A DNA stretch of 64,000 bases from Bacillota bacterium (GCA_023439045.1 JAEXOY010000043.1:248001-312000); one strand, 5' to 3'; counted from the first letter of the stretch, positions 33,903 to 43,474 are shown. Numbers and translations: made by a program. The notes: generated from the letters alone by a model not told the origin.

Positions 33903-34661
33903 TTACTCTGCTTCCCTCTCGGTCAGTTTTTTCTCGGCTTCTCTCTCGACCGCCTTTTTCTCGGCTTCCCTCTCGGCCTGAGACTTCCGCAGATAAAATG
34001 GTTTAAGATCAAATGCACTCTCCGTTTTACCCTCTGCAAGCATAATACTAGCTAGCTGTGCGACTGATGATGCCTTAGGCATAGCAACAGAAGCAGGTGC
34101 AAATACTGCTCTTTCTCCGAGCTGGAGTTTAAAATATTCTGAATGAAGTTTCAGGCAATCGCCCAAAAAGATTACTCTTCCCTCGGTGTTTTTAAGTAGA
34201 GTAGTAAGCTCTTCTACTGGTACCCCCATATATTCAGAAGTGCGCTTTGGCACTCCATTGATATCTGAGTGAGCCTGTCCACTATAGATGGCTGTAAACA
34301 CTTGATTGTTTCGAGCATCAATCATAGGACAAATGATATCACTGCAAAATGGAAGGTTATAAGCCATTGCATCCAATGTATTTATCCCTATTACAGGTTT
34401 ATTCAGCGCAAAGCCAAAACCTTTAATGGTAGTAACACCAATCCTAAGTCCGGTAAAGGAACCTGGCCCCACCGCAGCCGAAAAGGCGTCAATATCATTG
34501 GGCTTTATCGCCAAAGTTTTCAAAAGTTCATCTATCATAGGCATTAATCTTTGTGAATGGGTTTTACCTTTATTTGAAATGTATTCTCCCTCTAAAATAC
34601 CATCGGTCACAACAGCGACAGTTGCAACATTAGTAGAGGTATCAACTGCAAGTATTCTCAT
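33903..34661 (-). CDS. tsaB: t6A biosynthesis protein TsaB with repetitive C-terminal tail
   Basis: The 252-residue protein starts MRILAVDTSTNVATVAVV and has AVGPGSFTGLRIG, the TsaB signature. It is the ASKHA-fold partner that dimerises with TsaD. After the usual end near PFYLRKSQAE the protein continues with a repeated charged tail, EREAEKK-AV-EREAEKK-LT-EREAE, made by a 27-30 bp tandem DNA repeat. The tail is probably a recent expansion. It follows tsaE by 41 bp. Confidence 0.95.
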   Translation of the reverse strand: MRILAVDTSTNVATVAVVTDGILEGEYISNKGKTHSQRLMPMIDELLKTLAIKPNDIDAFSAAVGPGSFTGLRIGVTTIKGFGFALNKPVIGINTLDAMAYNLPFCSDIICPMIDARNNQVFTAIYSGQAHSDINGVPKRTSEYMGVPVEELTTLLKNTEGRVIFLGDCLKLHSEYFKLQLGERAVFAPASVAMPKASSVAQLASIMLAEGKTESAFDLKPFYLRKSQAEREAEKKAVEREAEKKLTEREAE

Positions 34662-34702
34662 TTATTCACCTTCTAAAAAGAATGATTTTTGATTTTATAT
34701 TT

Positions 34703-35182
34703 TTAACTATTTCTTAGAATTTCTTCAAGCCTCTTTTGGTAGTCAGAATATCTATCCCCAACAAAGTCCACCTCTATTAGTCTTGTATCCAAACTCTCCT
34801 CCAAAGCCTTTTTAACATTAATATTAATAATATCATGGGGTAAAATATCTCTTATGAGCTCGCCCCACTCAATTACTGAAACACCCTCTGATGATAAATA
34901 CTCTTCAAAACCAATGTCAAACATTTCATCGGGGTCAGCAATCCTATATACATCGAAGTGGAACAAAGGATATTTACCTTGGTGCTCATTCACAATAGTG
35001 AAGGTTGGACTAGTAATATAAGAATTTATTCCTAGAGACTTGGCTATTCCCTGCGTCAATGCTGTTTTACCTGTGCCTAAATCGCCGCTAAGGCATATTA
35101 GGTCATTAGGCGCCAGAATTCCGCCCAGCTTTTTGCCAAACTCAATAGTTTCCTCATAACTTCTTGTTTTAACGAAAATCAT
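34703..35182 (-). CDS. tsaE: t6A biosynthesis ATPase TsaE
   Basis: The 159-residue P-loop protein has Walker A SGDLGTGKTALTQG, ITSPTFTIVNEH, and FHFDVYRI with VIEWGE, as expected for TsaE. It powers turnover of the TsaB-TsaD complex. It is 6 bp after the amidohydrolase gene and precedes tsaB. Confidence 0.96.
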   Translation of the reverse strand: MIFVKTRSYEETIEFGKKLGGILAPNDLICLSGDLGTGKTALTQGIAKSLGINSYITSPTFTIVNEHQGKYPLFHFDVYRIADPDEMFDIGFEEYLSSEGVSVIEWGELIRDILPHDIININVKKALEESLDTRLIEVDFVGDRYSDYQKRLEEILRNS

Positions 35183-35188
35183 TTATAT

Positions 35189-36370
35189 TTATTTCCTTTC
35201 AAAAACAGAAACACCGTTAATTATAGTATTGGCAACCTTTGATTGAATATTAAGGGGATTGCCATCAAAAATTACCAAATCGCAATCCTTTCCTACTTCT
35301 ATTGATCCTACCCTGTCAGCTATTCCAACTATTTCTGCGGCATTTATTGTAATAGCCTTAAGCGCCTCCTTCTCTTCCATTCCTTCACGAACAGCAATAG
35401 CAGCGCACAGGCTAAGGTGCTGTATAGGTACACAAGGGTGGTCTGTCATAATTGCAAGCTTAATTCCATGCTTTGATAGTATTCCAGGAGTAGCAAGACT
35501 CTGATTTTTAAGCTCAATTTTAGATCTATCAGATAGCAAAGGGCCTACAACCACCTGCATCTGCCTCTCCTTCAAAATATCCTTTATCGCAATACCATCT
35601 GTGCAGTGTTCTATTGAAATATTTACATCAAATTCCTTTGCTATTCTCATTGCTGTAATAATATCGTCCGCCCTGTGAGCATGTGCTTTAAAATGAATCT
35701 CCTTTTTAAGCACCTTTGATAATGCGTCCAGCTTCATATCATATTCCGGCTTATCATTCTCTTCGGTATCTTGCAGATACTCCTCCCACTCCTGCATATA
35801 TTCCTTGGCCTTAAAAAGATTTTCTCTAAGTATTGCGGCAGTGGCCATCCTAGTCATAGGAGCCTGGTGCTTTTCATTATATACAGTTTTGGGGTTTTCA
35901 CCAAAAGCAATCTTCATCGCTACTGGTTCCTTTATTATCATTTCATCTACACAACGCCCATAGGTTTTCAAGGCTACAAACTGTCCACCTATTACATTTG
36001 CGCTACCCGGTCCGGTTACAACAGTTGTAACACCACTCTCATAAGCCTCAATAAATGCTCTATCAGCATGGTATATTGCATCTATTGCACGCAGTTGCGG
36101 CATTATAGGATCAGTGGATTCATTGCCATCATCGCCCTCAAATCCAACCGCATCCTCCCACATACCAACATGACAATGGGCATCAATTAAGCCCGGAAGT
36201 ACCCATCCTCCATTGGCATCTATTTTTTTTGTATCAGTAGTAATTCTATTCTCAATTTCCTTTAGATCCTTACCAACAGCAATTATTTTGCCATTTTGAG
36301 CAAGTACATATCCCTTTTCAATGTCCTCGCCTGCTATTGTTTTAATCAAACCATTATATATTAATAACAT
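35189..36370 (-). CDS. Metal-dependent amidohydrolase
   Basis: The 393-residue protein has amidohydrolase motifs in order: GLIDAHCHVG near residue 65, a KAHAHRADD His, ISIEHCTDG, and TDHPC with the catalytic Asp, then GSIEVGKDCDLVIFDG at the end. The composition is that of imidazolonepropionase-like or adenine-deaminase-like hydrolases common in Clostridia. The start is the Met of MLLIYNG, with GGAGG 8 nt upstream. The substrate is unknown. It directly precedes tsaE, perhaps only by position. Confidence 0.88.
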   Translation of the reverse strand: MLLIYNGLIKTIAGEDIEKGYVLAQNGKIIAVGKDLKEIENRITTDTKKIDANGGWVLPGLIDAHCHVGMWEDAVGFEGDDGNESTDPIMPQLRAIDAIYHADRAFIEAYESGVTTVVTGPGSANVIGGQFVALKTYGRCVDEMIIKEPVAMKIAFGENPKTVYNEKHQAPMTRMATAAILRENLFKAKEYMQEWEEYLQDTEENDKPEYDMKLDALSKVLKKEIHFKAHAHRADDIITAMRIAKEFDVNISIEHCTDGIAIKDILKERQMQVVVGPLLSDRSKIELKNQSLATPGILSKHGIKLAIMTDHPCVPIQHLSLCAAIAVREGMEEKEALKAITINAAEIVGIADRVGSIEVGKDCDLVIFDGNPLNIQSKVANTIINGVSVFERK

Positions 36371-36547
36371 ACAAATTGCCTCCAAATAATAATTAGCAGC
36401 ATAATAATTCTATTACATTCCGTCACTAAAAACAACTACACGAGAAAGTTCCATATACGCTGAATAAAACTTTGACAGGTAGTTTTAAATTCTCCATTAT
36501 GCCAAGCTATACTGCCTAGTTGGAGTATATTTGTTGCATAATGACTT

Positions 36548-37393
36548 CTATAATAAAAGCGCCATCATCACATACCCAAATACCCAGCTTGCTATATTTG
36601 CAGCAACACCATAACCATAACGCTTCATTTTTGTGCCACCCTTTAAAAGTAATCCAAAAAGAATAGATTCAAATATTAAAATAGCCAGCTCTACAGGGAA
36701 TTGCATCATAAATGCTGCTAGTGAGCCACTTCTGATCAATGTAGCACCTAAAGTTGCAGTGAGTACTATCTGTGTAGACACATTTGTAATAAGAAATACC
36801 TTCCAATTTTCTTTAAGCTTAAATCCAAAAAGAACAAGTAATAATCCCTCTATCAATAAGGTGAAAAAACATGTAAACAAGAATTGAGATAAATAAGCCC
36901 TGCTTGTAGATGGAACCTCAGTCATGCCCGTTTTGAAATCATAAGTAACTTTGCCCTGTAACGTTTTTCTCGTCAGTGTATTAGATACTGATATATCCCC
37001 ACTTTCTGTGACAATAATTATTCGATAGGTTTCAGGTAATCCTACATACCCAAATTCGTGAACCATCATATCCCCATCTGGGTCACCAGTTAATTTACCC
37101 CACATTGGACCATTTGTACCCTCTACGAGTGCAGGCAACCATCCATCTTCCTTGAATGAATAGAGCATTTTAACCATGTCCTTATTTAACTTATCCTTTT
37201 TCTCATCCGGTATATTGGCATAGTTACCAGTATTTTCAGTTAGTAAATCCAAGTAGTATAGCTCCTTAGGTGGATTTTTAACATATACCGTTAGGTCGTC
37301 CTTCGGTCCCATATCGGCAAAGACAGTAGTAGGTACAAGTATTGAAATAAGCAGGAGCAACATAAACATTATTTTTAAGTTTTTACTTATCAT
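36548..37393 (-). CDS. Membrane protein of unknown function with exported N-terminal domain
   Basis: A signal peptide (MFMLLLLISILVPTTVFADM) is followed by an exported domain of about 150 residues and four membrane segments in the C-terminal third. The mature start MGPKDDLTVYVKNPPKELYY recalls a group of clostridial proteins of unknown role. The start is the Met with GGAGG 7 nt upstream. It stands alone. I do not recognise a catalytic motif. Confidence 0.7.
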   Translation of the reverse strand: MISKNLKIMFMLLLLISILVPTTVFADMGPKDDLTVYVKNPPKELYYLDLLTENTGNYANIPDEKKDKLNKDMVKMLYSFKEDGWLPALVEGTNGPMWGKLTGDPDGDMMVHEFGYVGLPETYRIIIVTESGDISVSNTLTRKTLQGKVTYDFKTGMTEVPSTSRAYLSQFLFTCFFTLLIEGLLLVLFGFKLKENWKVFLITNVSTQIVLTATLGATLIRSGSLAAFMMQFPVELAILIFESILFGLLLKGGTKMKRYGYGVAANIASWVFGYVMMALLL

Positions 37394-37608
37394 AAGCATA
37401 CCTCCAAAAGTTATTTATTTTCCATTTTATCATATTGTTACCAAATAATAAAATATACCCAATCTGACAAAGATTAGGTATATTAGTGGTTGATATTTAT
37501 TTTTTATATGTAACTTTAACATGCTTTCCAACAATGCTCCCGATTTGTATTAAAAGATATAAAAAGGGACTGCTTTTTTAATATTAAAAACAATATACTT
37601 ATAATTAT

Positions 37609-39414
37609 TTATTTCTCAAAGTTCATGAAGTAATAGAACTCTCCTTGCTTTGCTATAAGTTCCTTAAGACTTCCTAGCTCTTTAATATAGCCTTCTTCCA
37701 TATATATAATTTGATCATACTTTTCTAGTAATTCCATTTGCAAATTATGAGTAATTGTAATTAAGGTAAGATCATTAATAGATAGTAGACTATTTTCAAT
37801 TTCATAGGCGGTCTGAGCATCTATGGCAGATGTGCCTTCATCTAATATGAGTATTGGTTTGTTTCTAATCAAAGCTCGTGCAACAGCAATTCGCTGCCGC
37901 TGGCCTCCAGATAGATTAGACCCATTTTCTCCTACCCTTTGGAGAATACCCTCGGGCATATCCTTAGTGAATTGGCCTACACCACTTTTACTTAATGCAG
38001 CCTCTAATTCGGTGCTTAAGAACTCTTTATATAAATTAATATTTTGCAAAATGTTATCGTCAAACATATATATATTTTGATGAATTATTGAAGCCAAGCT
38101 ATGTATTTCTTGGATATCCAGATCACGCAAACTTGTATTATCAAAAGTAATGCTACCATTGTAATCAGCATAGCTTCCCATTAGAACCTTTACCAAGGTT
38201 GATTTACCACACCCGCTTTTCCCAACGACTGCGTATTTACTTCCTTTGTCGATTGTCAAATTTATACCCTTTAATACTTGGCGATTTTCTTCATAGGCAA
38301 ATGACAAATCTTTAGCTATTATACTGTCATGAAAAGAAGGCTTCAGCACTCCTGTGAAAGATTTATCAGTATAATTTGAGAGTTCCTCTATACGCTCCAT
38401 TACCGGCATAATACTTTTGATTTTGGGGATGTTCTCCATGATCATCATAACAGGGCTAACAAATGTTCCTGAGAGTTGAATGATTGCAACCAAGGTTCCT
38501 GCTGACATACTTCCTTTTATTAAAAAATATGCACCTATGAACAACCCCGATAACTGAGTAATATATGCACAGAGTTGAGATATACCCTCATTAAGTGCAA
38601 ATAATTTATCCGCTTTGTACTTTGCATCTACTGTTTTGTTATTTTCACTTACAAATTCCTTTTGTATATAATGACCTATCTGATAGGACTTGATGATCTC
38701 ATATCCCGAAAAGAAATCCTTTAGTCTTGACGTAATAGCAGAAAGTTGTTTCGAAAGATCACCTTGCCTCTTCTGCATTGAACTCCCTAAAAGCCCAGGG
38801 ATAATAAACATTAGAATCAAACTTCCAATAAGGCATAATGCAATTATGTAACTAATCTGAAAGAGTAATATTAGGGTTACAATAAACATAACCCCATATT
38901 GAACAACCTGTAGAAAAGGCGTTATGAGATTCTCTTCAATAAGTTTTATGTCATTTGTCAAAGCAGAGATATAATCTGCTGTATTAACCTTTGAAAAATC
39001 CTGCACATTTCTCTTAAGTATCCCCAAAAACGCTCTTTCCCTCAAAATCCTTGTTACTTTTCGGATTAACAGTTTACTACTTAGAGAATACATAAAGCTA
39101 ATGATACATAGCAGAGTAATGTAAACTATCGATATTGTCAGAACTCTCTGAAAGGAAGACATGTCGCCCTCTATAGCTACATCAATAACCTTTTGAAGAA
39201 TTTTAGCAAGAAACACTGCACCAACAGCTATAACAATATTGAGTATTAAAGTAATACATAGTGTTAACTTGTTTTTTGATAAGCACTCTTTCAAAAGTAC
39301 ATTCTTCGTTACATGACCTCTTGATTGACCTTTGCCTATTGTAGTAAGTTCCGTTGGGGCTCTACCATTTATTGTACCTTCTTTTGTTGTATCTTCCGTT
39401 AAGATATCTCTCAT
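37609..39414 (-). CDS. ABC exporter, fused membrane and ATPase domains
   Basis: The 601-residue half-transporter has a type IV export membrane domain with six segments (about 55-330) and an ATPase with Walker A GKSGCGKSTLVK, signature LSGGQRQRIAVARAL and Walker B ILILDEGTSAID. It works as a dimer, in the MsbA/LmrA-like class that exports drugs, lipids or peptides; there is no C39 peptidase domain. The ATG has GAGGTG upstream. The gene is preceded by its own promoter and operator and by an ArsR-family gene. Confidence 0.9.
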   Translation of the reverse strand: MRDILTEDTTKEGTINGRAPTELTTIGKGQSRGHVTKNVLLKECLSKNKLTLCITLILNIVIAVGAVFLAKILQKVIDVAIEGDMSSFQRVLTISIVYITLLCIISFMYSLSSKLLIRKVTRILRERAFLGILKRNVQDFSKVNTADYISALTNDIKLIEENLITPFLQVVQYGVMFIVTLILLFQISYIIALCLIGSLILMFIIPGLLGSSMQKRQGDLSKQLSAITSRLKDFFSGYEIIKSYQIGHYIQKEFVSENNKTVDAKYKADKLFALNEGISQLCAYITQLSGLFIGAYFLIKGSMSAGTLVAIIQLSGTFVSPVMMIMENIPKIKSIMPVMERIEELSNYTDKSFTGVLKPSFHDSIIAKDLSFAYEENRQVLKGINLTIDKGSKYAVVGKSGCGKSTLVKVLMGSYADYNGSITFDNTSLRDLDIQEIHSLASIIHQNIYMFDDNILQNINLYKEFLSTELEAALSKSGVGQFTKDMPEGILQRVGENGSNLSGGQRQRIAVARALIRNKPILILDEGTSAIDAQTAYEIENSLLSINDLTLITITHNLQMELLEKYDQIIYMEEGYIKELGSLKELIAKQGEFYYFMNFEK

Positions 39415-39456
39415 AAAAACACCTCACTATTAGAAATCCATCTAATACATTTTATA

Positions 39457-39490
39457 ATTGTATAATACAATACAATTCGATTGACGTCAA
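39457..39490 (-). promoter_or_regulatory. ABC exporter promoter with operator
   Basis: TTGACG (39485-39490), 17 bp, TATTAT (39462-39467). The perfect palindrome ATTGTATAATACAAT (39457-39471) overlaps the -10, and TTGACGTCAA overlaps the -35. The ArsR-type protein encoded upstream is the likely repressor. Confidence 0.65.
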
Positions 39491-39520
39491 CCAAATTTAA
39501 TACAAGTCTAATATTAACAT

Positions 39521-39545
39521 AAAAAAATCCCGGCTCTCACCGGGA
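39521..39545 (-). terminator. Terminator of the ArsR-family gene
   Basis: TCCCGG/CCGGGA stem with 6-nt loop and a run of seven Ts on the minus strand. Confidence 0.75.
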
Positions 39546-39668
39546 ATAGTGCTTTTTATATTAATTTTATAGCAAGGCATTTTAAGCAAGTATCTAATTA
39601 TACGCTTTATCTTTATTTTATATCAATATATCTGCATCTTATAGCAATGCATCTATTAATGATATATC

Positions 39669-40862
39669 TTATAGCAGGGTTTCTTCAAGCTCGTTAATTA
39701 ACTCTTGTAAGTTTTGTCTTTCTATATGATAGTAAACTTTGCCCTCTCTCTTCTCTACACCTACTAACCCACAATTTAGCAAAACACTCATGTGGTGAGA
39801 CATTGTAGCTGCTGTCAAGCCTAGCTGCTGAGCTATTTCTAGATTGTACTTCGGACTTACTTTAAGGGATGAAATTATTCCAAGCTTACTTCCATCACTC
39901 AAAGCTTTTAGCTTAATTAATAATTGTTCCTTTGAGTTCTGATTTCTTTTCTTTTCTGTCAACTTATCGCTTAGTAAACCATAATAACAGTATTGTTCAA
40001 AAATCATTTGAGAAACTGGAAAAATCAAAGTGGGGTAGACTATAGAGGTTTTAGAAATCTCATTCTTTAGCCCATAGAACATACTTCCGCTGTCACTTTT
40101 CTCAAGATCGTTAAATTTATTTACCATTTTTTCTAACGGTCTCCTAATTTCACTAACAGCTTTTTGATATGCGCCTAGGTTGGAGTTAACTATTTTAATA
40201 AGTTGTGATATATGACTAACAGGGTTTTGCATTATTCTGAGTACTTTCCATTTTGCGTCAGGCTCAAGTGGGCTACTATCAAGATATTGAATTATTCCTT
40301 CTAAACTATATAGGTTATGAGTAGTACCTTTTTCTACAGAATCTATACCCTTAGTACAGCTATTTTCATTAGACTCAATTATTTCTTGGTTGCTATCTTC
40401 CGTAGACCCTATTATGTCCAGACTGTTACCCTTCCGCTGACCTGCTCTTTCAGTTCTTATATCTTCACCAGGTACTATACCCTGAACATCTGCCTCTTCA
40501 TCAAAAACTGCCTTACATTTATCAATTATTTGAGCCCTGACAATGTCACTCGACATACTGTTTGACGATTCGAGCCAACTTTTATTCTCTAAAATTAACA
40601 CTAGAAGTATTAAATGATAATTCGAATCATTCTCATCGAAGAAAAACTTGTCTTCTGTACTTTCTACTCTATGCTTTAAGAAAGTCTGAACATATTTGTC
40701 ATAGACCCTAAAATGTTGTAAATATGCCTGTTCGCCATCCATGCCATTATCAGAAAAGCCCTTCTTAATCTGATCTTTCACTTCTTCATAATTATAACTT
40801 ACCAAAAGCAATCCCATGGTTTCAAATATAGGATCCATTCTGAATAATTCATTATTTTGCAT
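39669..40862 (-). CDS. ArsR-family regulator with long N-terminal domain
   Basis: The 397-residue protein has a C-terminal winged helix (about 305-395): LKALSDGSKLGIISSLKVSP, then IAQQLGLTAATMSHHMSVLL and VGVEKREGKVYYHI. The preceding 300 residues are helical with no recognised family and probably sense the ligand. The start is the ATG after AGGAG. It lies upstream of the ABC exporter with its own terminator, so it probably acts on the exporter promoter and perhaps its own. No Cys-rich metal site is visible, so the signal is more likely a drug or metabolite than a metal. Confidence 0.85.
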   Translation of the reverse strand: MQNNELFRMDPIFETMGLLLVSYNYEEVKDQIKKGFSDNGMDGEQAYLQHFRVYDKYVQTFLKHRVESTEDKFFFDENDSNYHLILLVLILENKSWLESSNSMSSDIVRAQIIDKCKAVFDEEADVQGIVPGEDIRTERAGQRKGNSLDIIGSTEDSNQEIIESNENSCTKGIDSVEKGTTHNLYSLEGIIQYLDSSPLEPDAKWKVLRIMQNPVSHISQLIKIVNSNLGAYQKAVSEIRRPLEKMVNKFNDLEKSDSGSMFYGLKNEISKTSIVYPTLIFPVSQMIFEQYCYYGLLSDKLTEKKRNQNSKEQLLIKLKALSDGSKLGIISSLKVSPKYNLEIAQQLGLTAATMSHHMSVLLNCGLVGVEKREGKVYYHIERQNLQELINELEETLL

Positions 40863-40908
40863 AAGCAACTCCTAAATATTTCGATTATGTTTGATACTTG
40901 TCTAATTA

Positions 40909-40937
40909 ATTTTATGATAAATGCATAACAATATCAA
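40909..40937 (-). promoter_or_regulatory. Promoter of the ArsR-family gene
   Basis: TTGATA (40932-40937), 17 bp, TAAAAT (40909-40914). The flanks CAAGTAT and ATACTTG form an imperfect dyad around the -35 and -10. Confidence 0.55.
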
Positions 40938-41858
40938 GTATTGGATAGGAGATGTAAAAACACATACTATTTTTACAACTTTCTGTTAAATATACTTATT
41001 ATTACTATTAAAATGCAAAAAAATTAAATATAAATACTAAAAATATCATACTAAATATTTTTTTACAAAAATTGGTAATTAATACTAGATTTTTTTTAAA
41101 TCTCAAGTTATAATTAATATTACACTTTAAAAATTCAAAAAAAGGAGGGTTTAAGCTCATATATTAAAAAAATTGCTTTACGATAACAAATCTGTTGAAC
41201 TATATGAATATCGTCCACAATATAGAAACTTCTAATAGTAGTCTTTTATTTACAATCATTTTTGTTATGTCCCTTATATTACTCTAATAGCAAACTTTGA
41301 AACAAAAAATAATCCTCTCACTCCGGAGCAACTTCAAAAATATTATAAAAATACTTTCTGTAAAGTAATTTTTAGTCGTGCTTTTTAACAGCCTATTTGA
41401 ATTTCATTTTGAAAAAAGCTTTATTGTAATACTTATTATTTTATTCGATTTTAAGTTATATGAATTAGTTTTAAATTTTAGTCAAAAGATCAATTTGATT
41501 TTTATATATTTTAGTTCCTTCCTAGTTCAGTTTAGTTTACATATGTTTCAATTCAGTCTACATTTATATTAACTCAGTTTACATATATTTTCAGTTTCAG
41601 TTTTGCCACATTTTCAGTTTAATCTTATTATATTCCTGCTCAATCTTATTAATATTCCAGCTCAATCTTTTAGAATTTTTTAGCTCAATTTTAGCTTAGT
41701 TTTATTCGGTTAAGTTCAATTTTTACTTCAATTTAGTTAGCTTTTTACTTCACTTTACTTAATAAGTAAAAGGGCTTGATTTGGATAATATACTGGCACT
41801 CTATTACTTACTGGACCTAACTGCAAATTTTTCTGTTTTAGGTCCCATTTCAAACTCT
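40938..41858. other. Long A/T-rich region without intact genes
   Basis: No gene is supported. GGAGGG near 41144 precedes a 23-codon open stretch (encoding LKKLLYDNKSVELYEYRPQY and ending near 41233), and a second open stretch near 41240-41390 encodes NPLTPEQLQKYYKNTFCKVI; both lack normal starts and may be gene remnants. From 41,500 to 41,760 the DNA is a run of degenerate TTCAGTTTACATAT and CTCAATCTTATTA repeats. Confidence 0.5.
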
Positions 41859-42650
41859 ACTTGGGGGCAGTGCCCCAAGGCCATCAAACTCTACTTCGGG
41901 GCAGTGCCCCAGGGCAATTCTACCTCTACTTGGGGGCAGAGCCCCTGGGCATTTCTAACTCTACTTGGGGGCAGTACCCCAAGGCCATTCAAATCCTACT
42001 TGGGGGCTGTACCCCAAGTCATTTCAGACTCTACTTGGGGACAGTTCCCCAAGACTTTTCAAACCTACTTGGGCGGTGCCCAAGCACATCAGACTCTACT
42101 TTGGGGCAGTGCCCCAGGGCAATTCTAACTCTACTTGGGGGCAGTACCCCAAGGGCATTCAACTCTACTCGGGGACTGTACCCCAAGCACATCAGACTCT
42201 ACTTGGGGGCAGTTCCCCAGGGCAATTCTAACTCTACTTGGGGGCTGTTCCCCAAGCACATCAGACTCTACTTGGGGCAGTGCCCCATGGCATTTCTAAC
42301 TCTACTTGGGGACTGTACCCCAAGCACATCAGACTCTACTTGGGGGTGGTGCCCCAAGGCCATTCAAACTCTACTTGGGGGCTGTTCCCCAAGCATACCA
42401 GACTCATCTTGGGGACAGTTCCCCAGGGCAATTCTAACTCTACTTGGGGGCAGTACCCCAAGGCCATTCAAATCCTACTTGGGGGCTGTACCCCAAGTCA
42501 TTTCAGACTCTACTTGGGGCAGTGCCCCAAGCACATCAGACTCTACTTCGGGGCAGTGCCCCAAGGCCATTCTAACTCTACTTGGGGGCAGTGCCCCAAG
42601 CATACCAGACTCATCTTGGGGACAGTTCCCCAAGCCGTTCCAACTGCTCT
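41859..42650. repeat. Array of about 23 palindromic 35-bp tandem repeats
   Basis: Each unit is about 31-36 bp, of the form ACTTGGGGGCAGTGCCCCAA followed by GGCCATTCAAACTCT or GCACATCAGACTCT. The CTTGGGG and CCCCAAG arms form a 7-bp hairpin with a 4-6 nt loop. At least one unit (near 42067) has matching changes in both arms (CTTGGGC/GCCCAAG). A stretch of about 80 bp is repeated exactly at 41959-42040 and 42435-42517. GC content is far above the surroundings. There are no unique spacers, so it is not a CRISPR array. Confidence 0.95.
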
Positions 42651-42762
42651 AGGGAAATCCCCAGTCACTTGAGACACAACTTGGGGATTTCCACTAGTGC
42701 TTCGCAATTAGTTTTGGGGACGATTTCATGGTATTTTCCCTAACACTTATAAATCTACATAT

Positions 42763-42807
42763 AAGTACACAGATCTTTAAACTACAAGTGAGCAGATTTG
42801 TGTGCTT
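42763..42807 (-). terminator. Hairpin after the kinase-like gene
   Basis: AAGTACACAGATCT and AGATTTGTGTGCTT pair with two mismatches. It lacks a strong T-run, so it is only a possible terminator. Confidence 0.35.
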
Positions 42808-42841
42808 TTAGTTTTTACTCTTAATAAATTTGCACTCCATA

Positions 42842-43378
42842 CTACTTATGCCTATTTGCAAAATCAACAAACTCTTGGGTTTTAGACCAGTATTTAATTC
42901 CCCAGTTTTCAAAATTCCATTCGTCCATATAATTGTTACATTCATAATCAATATAATAAAGCAATTCTTCTTGTACTACAAAATTAGTTGGAAAATAATC
43001 TATATTTAATCCAGCAGAATATGCTTGCTTTGCCATTATTCTTATCTGGCTTAAATAAATGTCTTTCATTGTACCATTTTTTACGAGATCAAATATTGTC
43101 GGCCCATCAATAAACTCTTTTAGAATTCTTTCGTTTGAAATATCAATATCCAACATTTTAGGTATTCTAATACCTGTTTCGACCAATCTCTTATAGTCAT
43201 TTTGCTCAGCTTCAATTTTATTACCAAAAGTATAATACTCACAAGGTTCATGATGTATTTGCTTTAATACATATTGTTTGCCATCTTTCTCTACTAAATA
43301 GGAGTATCCACCTTTTCCATGCCCCAATAGTTTTACAATTGTATATTCCTTTTTGTTAGCCATTAATGTATTTAGCAT
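42842..43378 (-). CDS. Small protein-kinase-like protein
   Basis: The 178-residue protein has a Gly-rich loop GHGKGGYSY (19-27), an ATP-binding Lys in YVLKQ (39), Glu in helix C (near 56-58), the catalytic loop NIDYFPTNF (125-133, Asp127 and Asn132) and a metal-binding IDYE (143-146). This is the minimal eukaryotic-like/Bud32-APH fold; the usual His before the catalytic Asp is replaced by Asn-Ile. The first ATG has GGAGG 8 nt upstream. Targets are unknown. It lies between the palindromic array and the rpsI operon. Confidence 0.75.
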   Translation of the reverse strand: MLNTLMANKKEYTIVKLLGHGKGGYSYLVEKDGKQYVLKQIHHEPCEYYTFGNKIEAEQNDYKRLVETGIRIPKMLDIDISNERILKEFIDGPTIFDLVKNGTMKDIYLSQIRIMAKQAYSAGLNIDYFPTNFVVQEELLYYIDYECNNYMDEWNFENWGIKYWSKTQEFVDFANRHK

Positions 43379-43421
43379 GTTATTTACCTCCAGAACTCCA
43401 TAAATTTACGCACCAAAAAAG

Positions 43422-43438
43422 CCCCATAGATTGGGGCC
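43422..43438 (-). terminator. rpsI terminator
   Basis: GCCCCA/TGGGGC stem with 5-nt loop, then TTTTTT on the minus strand. Confidence 0.8.
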
Positions 43439-43474
43439 TTCTCGATATTCTTAAAAAAATCAATATTCTTATTA

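Noticed and set aside
41859..42650. CRISPR array
   Set aside because: There are no unique spacers of constant length between identical repeats, and no cas genes nearby; neighbouring units differ throughout.
41781..42672. Long open frames through the palindromic array (up to 263 codons)
   Set aside because: The unit is about 35 bp, not a multiple of three, and few stop triplets occur in it, so several frames are open by composition. The predicted peptides (LGAVPQG, NSTWG) repeat in shifting frames and no proper ribosome site precedes them.
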